Shown here: in pieces, positions 57,165-64,000 of the stretch
How the letters are laid out: each line of letters starts with the position of its first letter
How positions within the stretch are numbered: position 1 is the stretch's first letter
Source: Oscheius tipulae
Lineage: Eukaryota > Nematoda > Chromadorea > Rhabditida > Rhabditidae
Direction of reading: 5' to 3'
DNA: 64,000 nucleotides
NCBI GenBank assembly: GCA_037178975.1
Contig: JASJZH010000001.1
Location: 2,976,001-3,040,000 of the forward strand
Notes under the pieces: model-generated
Database searches by the model: none
The model's input: the letters and a program-made list of their open reading frames with translations, nothing else
Told to the model about the DNA's origin: nothing
Program-made: the position numbers and the translations under genes

Positions 57165-59205
57165 CTATACCTGTTTGGTTGTAGCTGCCAACTCTGCTTC
57201 CAGTCCCCTAATCCTTTGTTGTAGAGAGTTGATTTTCAATTTGGAGGACTGTCTCAATTCATTGAGCTGCTGCTCCTTCTCTCCAATCTTTATCATCTTC
57301 TTCTGGTCAGCCTTCAACCTCCTTTCAATCTCCAGATACTTGGCTTTGAGTGAGTCGATTACAGTCTGCTTATCCTTTATCATCTGCGAGTAGCTGTCAC
57401 TCTCGCTCGTGAGAGAAGTCAGGCTATCAGACAGTTCTTTGAGAGACTGATTCTTGTCTTCGACAGTCTTCTGTAGACTGGTAATCATCTGGATTTGAGT
57501 CTTGACAATCAGTGCATGTTCTGTCTTGGTCGTCAGTATCTGCTCCGAGGCTATGGCTGATACAGATGCCGGCTTTAAAATCTTCTTGACTCTTACCTCG
57601 TTCTTTCTCCAATTCTGCTTCAAGATTTCGAATTTTCGTTTCAAAAGTGCTGATCTGGGCATCGTCCCCTGCCTTCTGTGTGTCCTGGGTAGCTCTCAAA
57701 CCCGCAGTCAGACCGTCTACCTTGGCTTGGAGCGACGTGACCAGCTCGTTTCTCACAGTGAGCACCTTTTCCAGACTACCATACTTCGCACGTAAGGCAA
57801 TCAATTCCACGATCCTTTTCTCATTTTCAGCATAAAATTCGGTTATCTGGTTGTTCAGTTCCAGGAGAGATTGTTCCTTTACCTTGAGACAGTTCTGCAG
57901 ACAGGCGATGTCCACATCTTTTCTCTTCAGCCTCCTCTTCAAATCCACAGCTAATAGATTACTGATCTGCTTCTTCTCTTCCAGCTTGTTGACTTTCTGT
58001 GTCAGATTTTGTACAGTCCCGGCAGAATCGACCAACTGCTTAGTCATGTCTGCGATCTTGTCAGTCAGTTCCTTGAAAGACTGGTCTTTCCCTCCGAGAG
58101 TCTTCTGTAGAATGGATGTCGTCTCGTTTTGACCCGTATTGTTTGGTTTGAGGGCTGAAAAGGAGCATGATGAGATAGGTTGCGGTGCAAGTACTCTGTC
58201 ACTCTGTACCCTTGTCAATCTTCTCTGTCAACAGCTTTCTGTAGATACGTACTTGAACTCTAAAAACCGCTCTAGTGCCAACTTTCACATGTCAGTGCCG
58301 TTGTTTGGCTCCGAACAAACGATATGCATACCTCGTTCTTTCCACGTTTCCGCCTTGAGACTCCCAATTTGCGTCTGGAGAGTCTTAATCTTGAAATCGT
58401 CCAATGTCTTCTGCAGTTTCTTCTCCATAGTTTCCTTGGCTATTCCGTCCATTTTGATCTTCAGATTAGTCTGAAGCGAGGTGGCTGGTTCGTTATTCAT
58501 TCGATCAGAGCACTTCCTCGTGCTCGAATACGCGGCTGCAATCTTCTTGGCACTTTCAGTCTCGAGCTCTGTTATCCGCCTTGTCAGCTCCACCAGAGCT
58601 TTTTCTTTCTCCTGGAGTTTTTTGCGTAGAGTGGCAGTAACCACATCGCTGTCTTCCACGCTCTTCGTTAAAGACGTCGCCAACTGCTCATTGTCGTTTA
58701 CAAGACGAGCAATGTTCTTTTTTGCCTCTTCCAGTTCTTGGATTAGCCGTGACGGATCTCGTCCTGTACCATTAGAGTTGGTCGTGCGGGGACTCTGCAG
58801 CAGATTTTCTGTTCCAAACTCGAAGACGGTGTCATTGACCTGGTTTCCTGAGCTGTGTACTGACGAACAAGTTTAAAACAGAGCGTACCTTTCCAGATAC
58901 CTTGATCGTTTAGCATTGTGTTATAGTTCCGGACGACTCTCCAAAATTTGTCAACCATTTGCGCGTTTGCTGGCTGCAGACAATTTGGGAAAACGCTTCC
59001 CTAACCTTTGTGTTTAAAAGAAATTTCGAACTCCTACCTGTATACCGGCTGCAAAGTCGTATCGAGCTCTTTGAACATCCGGAGAAATCGGAATTGACGT
59101 CTTGCTTTTGAGATAGAGATTGATGTTGAAGCGGTACACTTCGTTCCTCGAAGGAAATCCATCCAAGTACAGATCCAGAAGATCAAGAAGCACTTGATGA
59201 ACCAT
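57165..59205 (-). CDS. Coiled-coil protein Q2
   Basis: Exons, 5' to 3': 59038-59205, 58889-58973, 58332-58859, 57597-58154 and 57165-57556, giving 576 residues. Same N-terminal module as Q1 (LLDLLDLYLDGFPSRNEVYR, FNINLYLKSK, PISPDVQRARYDFAAGIQ) and the linker NDTVFEFGTENLL. The remainder is about 450 residues of coiled coil with repeated patterns such as LQKTL-GGKDQSFKELTDKI and LQKTVEDKNQSLKELSDSL, showing internal duplication. The last exon ends KQV-stop; GTATAG there could instead be a donor, so a further exon is possible. Confidence 0.82.
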
Positions 59206-60960
59206 GTTTTAAAATAATAATAAAAGCTAATAGAAAAGCTCCATCGCTCTCAAGCAAAAATCGAATTGCTTTGCTTTTCTTATCCGCAGAAAAGCGGTTC
59301 AACTTCAGAAGACAGTGAAACAACAGGGTTTTGAGAGAGAGAGAGAGTAGGAAATAAAGTTTTTGCGGCTCATTCCTAATAAATCAGATCCTCTCACTGT
59401 CTCTGAAGAAAGCCGTCGGGCAGGTTCGTTTCATCTTCTCTGATTTTCAAATATGCCCCTCTCATCAAGGTAACTAGTAGCTGTCAAATTATGGTCACAT
59501 TGCTCAAAACAAAAGATAACGTCCCCCACTTCAATTATCTTTGACTTGGACTTTTTACAATGCTGTCATTGGGAGCGAAAAGAGATACTCTGTTTTCTCA
59601 CGAGAGTCTAATTACTTTTTGACTTTGTTTTTGAAAGAAAACTATTTTTTGGGATCATTTGCACTGTTATTGTTACTCATTTGTCGATCTATTGATGCTG
59701 TAAAAGGCGCATTTGTATACGACTTTAGCCGATATTTTACGCGGCAATATTTCAGTACAACTATTTTGTTTTAGGGCCTTATTGAAAACTCTTTGCTTCT
59801 CGACAGTTTTAATTGGCGTCATCTGCTCCAACACGCATGGCTATCGGGCCGGCCCGTCTGTAAACAGCCCGGGCAACACAATCGCTAACATAACCCTTCC
59901 TCCACGTCTTACAGAAAGAAATTCATTGTCGTTCTATCACTTAAATTCTTTCCGTTCTGATAGACTCATAGCTCTCACCAGACTATCCAATTCTACAGTG
60001 TCTTTCTCTCATTGAGACTGCCCATCTCCTCCTCCTCCTCCCCCCTCCCCCCTTTTTTTTTTTTTGAAAACTTCACACACCCGGCCAGTATTTCTCCCAT
60101 TATTGACTCCTGACATTTCCTCTCCCTCACAGGCCTAATCCCTCTTGAATCTCGTGCTCTATTTTGTAGCAATCGACCTTTTCCTTGGTGATATTAGCCG
60201 CTCAGATGGGGATTCGACTTCCTCAAGGCTTCAAACACTTCAATTTCGACACTGTTATGTCCTGTTCCTAATCAAAATGCCCCTATAGACCGCACTTTCC
60301 AGTCTCGTCTTTTCTGTGGGAGTTGGTCGGGGAAAATATGGCCATTTCGCATGCGAAAATCTGTGCAACAGCGGGCTTATTAAAACAGAGTATCCAATTG
60401 TGCCTTTGGCGCGAAGAGAGACTTCTGTCAGTCCCTTGAGTGAGACGAATAATCGCTTATTGATCGCTAGAGCCCCTTTATTCTTTCTCCTACTTTTCAA
60501 TAATAGCCAGGCGTATTGAGTTAGGGAAGGTTAACCTGCCAATTTGACAGTCTGTGTCGTCAGATGTTTTATCTTTCCTCTTCTCACCGTTTGAGAAGCT
60601 CTGTTATCTTTTAATTGTCAGAAAGTATACAGCGCGTGTTCGTATTGACCTGCATGAGGGTTTTTGTAGTCAGTGGACTTTTTCCTGGGAGTAATTGCCG
60701 GAGGCTGATTCATTTCTGAGCTCTCTCCGATCGTTCTTTCCTTTCGCCTTTGCATCTTCCGGTCATACTTTCTTCTTTCGTTCGGAACTTCAAATTCTTA
60801 TTCTATTGTCACTGTTTCCTACCAGTTACAGTGACGACCGTTCTATTGCACTATTTCACCCTTTCTGTTTATCAATCTATTCACTTAGCAAGACAGAAGT
60901 CTCCAATTTCACTTTCTCTCTCGCCCGATTTTCTTCAAATCCGAATGATTATCTTGCAGT
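59206..60960. other. Intergenic, low complexity in part
   Basis: No supported gene in 1.75 kb. A (GA)n run lies at about 59335-59350, and a CTC/C/T tract at about 60025-60067. The right end is T-rich and leads to CTTGCAG just before the ATG at 60961. Confidence 0.5.
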
Positions 60961-61425
60961 ATGGTCAAGGCTCCCGAGACTCCTGCTTCCCCAGCTGAGG
61001 AGAACCAACCTGAGATTGTGCTTCCGTCAGAGGTCGCCAGCAGATTCTCTGCATACGTGCAGCACATTCTCCGATTCTCCCAGTTTCTGACATCCAGTCA
61101 GAGTCTTCCCTACATCCCCTTCCCATCAAGGTATCCTGCATTCTACGAGGCTCTCATCTATCCAGTCAACCAACTGCCGGTGAGCAGAGGATATGTAGGT
61201 CACTGTTTTTCACTGTTTTATATCAATAGAACCAAATTTCAGTGGCAAATGCTCCTGAACAAGGACAGCTACTCGCGGGCCGAAGTATGCGAACTTTTGA
61301 ACTCAACGAACCAGGTCACTTTCAAAGTGCCATGCGTGACCTGCAGAGCCGATAGGCAGGCTTCATTCGACTATGAGGGTCAACGAGCACAGTGTGTGTC
61401 CTGTCATGCCATCTACATGGTATAA
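60961..61425 (+). CDS. 133-aa protein with a CxxC-CxxC zinc motif
   Basis: Exons 60961-61179 and 61243-61425 give 133 residues. The C terminus has CVTC-x15-CVSC (VPCVTCRADRQASFDYEG, AQCVSCHAIY), a likely zinc ribbon. The N terminus is Pro/Glu-rich, followed by a helical part (RFSAYVQHILRFSQFL). No family recognised. CTTGCAG ends one base before the ATG, a likely trans-splice site, and AATAAA follows at about 61451. Confidence 0.75.
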   Translation: MVKAPETPASPAEENQPEIVLPSEVASRFSAYVQHILRFSQFLTSSQSLPYIPFPSRYPAFYEALIYPVNQLPVSRGYVGHCFSLFYINRTKFQWQMLLNKDSYSRAEVCELLNSTNQVTFKVPCVTCRADRQASFDYEGQRAQCVSCHAIYMV

Positions 61426-61664
61426 GCTCTTGTAATCTTTCATTTATTTGCAATAAAATTGAAACTTTGTCCTTCTTTTTGCATTCACCGAGTTGTGTTG
61501 GTCTCACACCTTGTAATACCTCTATCTAGTCAATGTTTGCTTTGCATTGCTTCCATTGTAGGTAGGTAACTTAACTTTCTTGCTAGTTGCTACTTTTGGA
61601 TGGCTGCTTCCTCTGCACTTCTCCCGAGGTCCCGTTACTTTTCTATTCAAGTAGTCTACTAATC

Positions 61665-62015
61665 TTCTTCATGAGCTTCGATCAGCTCTGGTCACGTTAA
61701 GTAGTGGCAGTGATATCCCTGACTCTTTCCTCAGGTTGCATCTCTCCGTTGCTGCTCCAATCCCATCGCGTTGCCGCATGAACAGGCAGTTTTAAGATCC
61801 GTGGACTGACCGAAAGATACCCAAAATTTTAGGACTTCCCCTTTCAATTCTCCCATTTCAAGACACTACTCTCATTCTTCACTATCTGATTTTCAAAAGC
61901 CCGAATTTAACCTCGGTAGAAGTGCAGAGGAAGCAGCCATCTGGAGCAGCAGCAGACGCCCAAGTGAACTCTAACTAAAGCGTATCTCCTTTGTCGAGAG
62001 TGATCTCTCAACAAG
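61665..62015. repeat. Dispersed repeat, copy 2
   Basis: Matches 26550-27165 in segments, including GAGCTTCGATCAGCTCTGGT, TTTTCAAAAGCCCGAATTT and AAGCAGCCATCTGGAGCAGC, but is shorter by about 250 bp. Same orientation. Confidence 0.75.
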
Positions 62016-62294
62016 ATGCTACAGTTATGTAGATTGCGGGAGTTCTGAACTAGATCGTTTCTCGTGAGCCAGTCTTCTTCTCTGAGTAACCTGTCCAACC
62101 TGCACAAACTGGTCCCCTCTTCTCTTATCACATTTGGTGTATACTATCGTTCACTGCTTTCCCACCTGCCTTCTGGAATCGTTTACTGCCTCTTCGCCGC
62201 TTTTTCGGTCCGCTCTTGTCAGTTTCAACTTATCGATTTTTTTTCTTTTCACATCCTTTTGCTCCTCTTTCCATGACAAACATCACTTTTCCAG

Positions 62295-64000
62295 ATGAAC
62301 AACAAGCATCATAGCAGTCCAGCCTCGATGAAATTCCTGTTAGAGGATATCATTACTCGGTACGACAGATATGGTTTCCCCACAGAGTCCAGCGTCTATG
62401 CCTTCAACCGTGAAGTTTACAAGAAACACGGTTACGGTATCCCACTGGATCCGAACATGATTAGTGGGCGGAAAGTTCTCGTCGCGTGTTTGAAGGTAGA
62501 AAAAAACTCATAAAAAATCGGAAAAGTTTCAGAGCAAGAAGATTCCAAAGTGGATGAAGGAGATGCCCACTCTCGTCGATACTTTCAGCAGAGTGGCAAA
62601 CAAGTACGAGACTGGTCAAAAGAAGGGGAAAAGAAGTGAGTTGCATTGAAGGTTACTCTAATAATTCGTGAGAGTACAGTTTATTATATCCATCAGCCGT
62701 CTCCGACGGCTTCACCGCCCTTTGTCTTGACTTTGTAGTGAAAACAGAAGGCTGCGCCTCGCAGAAGTTCCCAGGTTATTCCTAAAGCTGACTTGTCAGC
62801 TAAACTCTTGGCATGTCATGGCTTGCCAGCTTTGGTGACGCACGGACGGACGGACAGACACCGTTGTGCTTCAGTAGTAGAGAGATAGAGAGACTTTGAA
62901 CAATTTTTTGTTATGTCGTCTTGTTACTAACTTCACACGGAGCAGTACCCGACAAGATTTGACTGCATGTGCTCTATGCGTACAGTCTGAGTACTGCAAC
63001 CTTCAACATACACAGTTTTTTCTAGTGATGATCGTGCTATACTCATACTTCCTGTCTAAGTCTGAGTTAACACTCCTGGTACAGAATTCGCAACATGAAC
63101 ATTCCTATTTCCAGAGAGCCCTTTCGGCGAGAACGGACAAGAAGTCATTGGAATCTTCGCCGTGAATCCAGTCCAAGGGAGTGTACCACCGGAAAAACGA
63201 CCCTCCCTAGAGAAGCCAGGTGTCCGTGAAACCCCTGCTCAGATTATAGATACTATTGTCCCTGAGCCTATGAAGAAGAATGGAGTCACAGTTGCAGTCG
63301 TACCATCCCAAAAGCGTCGTTCGGACCCTACAGAGAAACCTATCTCCCTTGGACAAAGTCTGGTGAGAAATAGCAGAAAAGTAAGAAAAGTATATGGGTT
63401 TAGAAACATATCTTGAATCCACTGCCAAAGCCGGAAGACCCGAAGCTGGTAAGAGTCAAGAGTCTTCGCCCAATCTGTTCAGAGAGCACAGTCAACTCAC
63501 CTGTTTCAAAAACTCACCGGTACCAAGAACCATGTTCTCCAGCTGGAGAAGAAGATTCAGGACCAGAATGACCAGATCAAGAACCAGGCTACGCAGATAG
63601 AGATCGGAAACATCGTGAACCAGGAGAGGGAAAGAGCTATCAGCAGGCTGAGGGAAGACGTCGAGCAGTTGAAAATTCAGATCTCAAGAAGTGAAACAGA
63701 GGCAGCTGAAACGAAAAATGTGCTTCACAATCAGCAAATATCCCAACTGATCGCTTCTTTGAAGAGCCAATTAGCCTCGAAATCCCAACTGTTCGATGAT
63801 GTGCAACTCCGATCCAACGAGCTCGAAAAGAAGGTGAAAACTCTGGAAGGACAGCTGATGGAGTCGAAAGCTGAGATACGGAAGAAGGAGAATGAACGCC
63901 AACAAGATAAGTCAAGAACCGAAAAACTGGTGCACCAGCTGAAACACACCGAAAATAGGAAACGTGATGACGTGGTACAGTTGGAGGAGAAAATCCGAGG
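62295..64000 (+). CDS. Coiled-coil protein Q3, runs off the window
   Basis: Exons 62295-62495, 62533-62635, 63115-63362, 63404-63448 and 63483 to beyond 64000. The N-terminal module matches Q1 and Q2 (FLLEDIITRYDRYGFPTESS, VYAFNREVYKKHG, IPKWMKEMPTLVDTFSRVAN), with exon 1 and 2 phases identical to Q1. A Pro/Lys-rich linker (RPSLEKPGVRETPAQ) leads to a long coiled coil (HVLQLEKKIQDQNDQIKNQA, LRSNELEKKVKTLEGQLMES), open to the end of the window. TTTTCCAG touches the ATG, a strong sign of trans-splicing. The 3' end is missing. Confidence 0.83.

Overview
The window is nuclear DNA from a nematode. The strongest signs are a cluster of spliced-leader (SL1) RNA genes whose 22-nt leader matches nematode SL1, a nematode-type chemoreceptor (srh class), a cuticle collagen, three innexins, and very short introns with TTTCAG-like 3' ends. 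Presence of an srh receptor favours a rhabditid-type nematode; the species cannot be named from sequence. Exon models were built by hand from splice sites, reading phase and family similarity, and nearly all give lengths divisible by three.

Layout. 1-1.5 kb: tail of a histone gene and a complete H2B. 1.5-5.3 kb: degraded transposon and Ty3-like gag remains, then a foldback repeat. 5.4-8.7 kb: srh receptor and a purple acid phosphatase. 8.8-17 kb: three innexin genes, the first two head to head. 17-21 kb: a weak gene candidate with a perfect 20-bp hairpin, then a 450-aa protein of unknown role. 21.2-25.9 kb: SL1 RNA genes (six canonical, two variant, one truncated) on both strands, with a 62-aa secreted cysteine-rich peptide gene and a nested foldback element. 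26.5-31.4 kb: dispersed repeat, cuticle collagen, two-domain C-type lectin, U2 snRNA. 31.5-36 kb: deleted mariner element, BTB/zinc-ribbon gene, an unresolved gene or pseudogene. 36-41 kb: ALG12 mannosyltransferase, a small ORF, a DXO/RAI1-type decapping enzyme. 42-55.6 kb: a locus of long helical proteins, three close paralogues (one fused to a protein kinase) plus another helical gene. 55.9-64 kb: three paralogues with a shared N-terminal module and coiled coils, and a small zinc-motif gene.

How it fits together. RNA-processing genes are prominent: SL1 RNA genes, U2 snRNA and a decapping-type enzyme. SL1 and U2 genes share an upstream element starting 58 nt before the transcript start. Several genes have a 3' splice acceptor within a few bases of the ATG, as expected if the leader is trans-spliced onto them. 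Introns of 31-44 bp are common, among the shortest expected in animals. The helical/kinase locus is the most novel protein-coding part: helical domain alone in two paralogues and joined to an apparently active kinase in a third, an arrangement reminiscent of MLKL-type proteins, though no homology is claimed.
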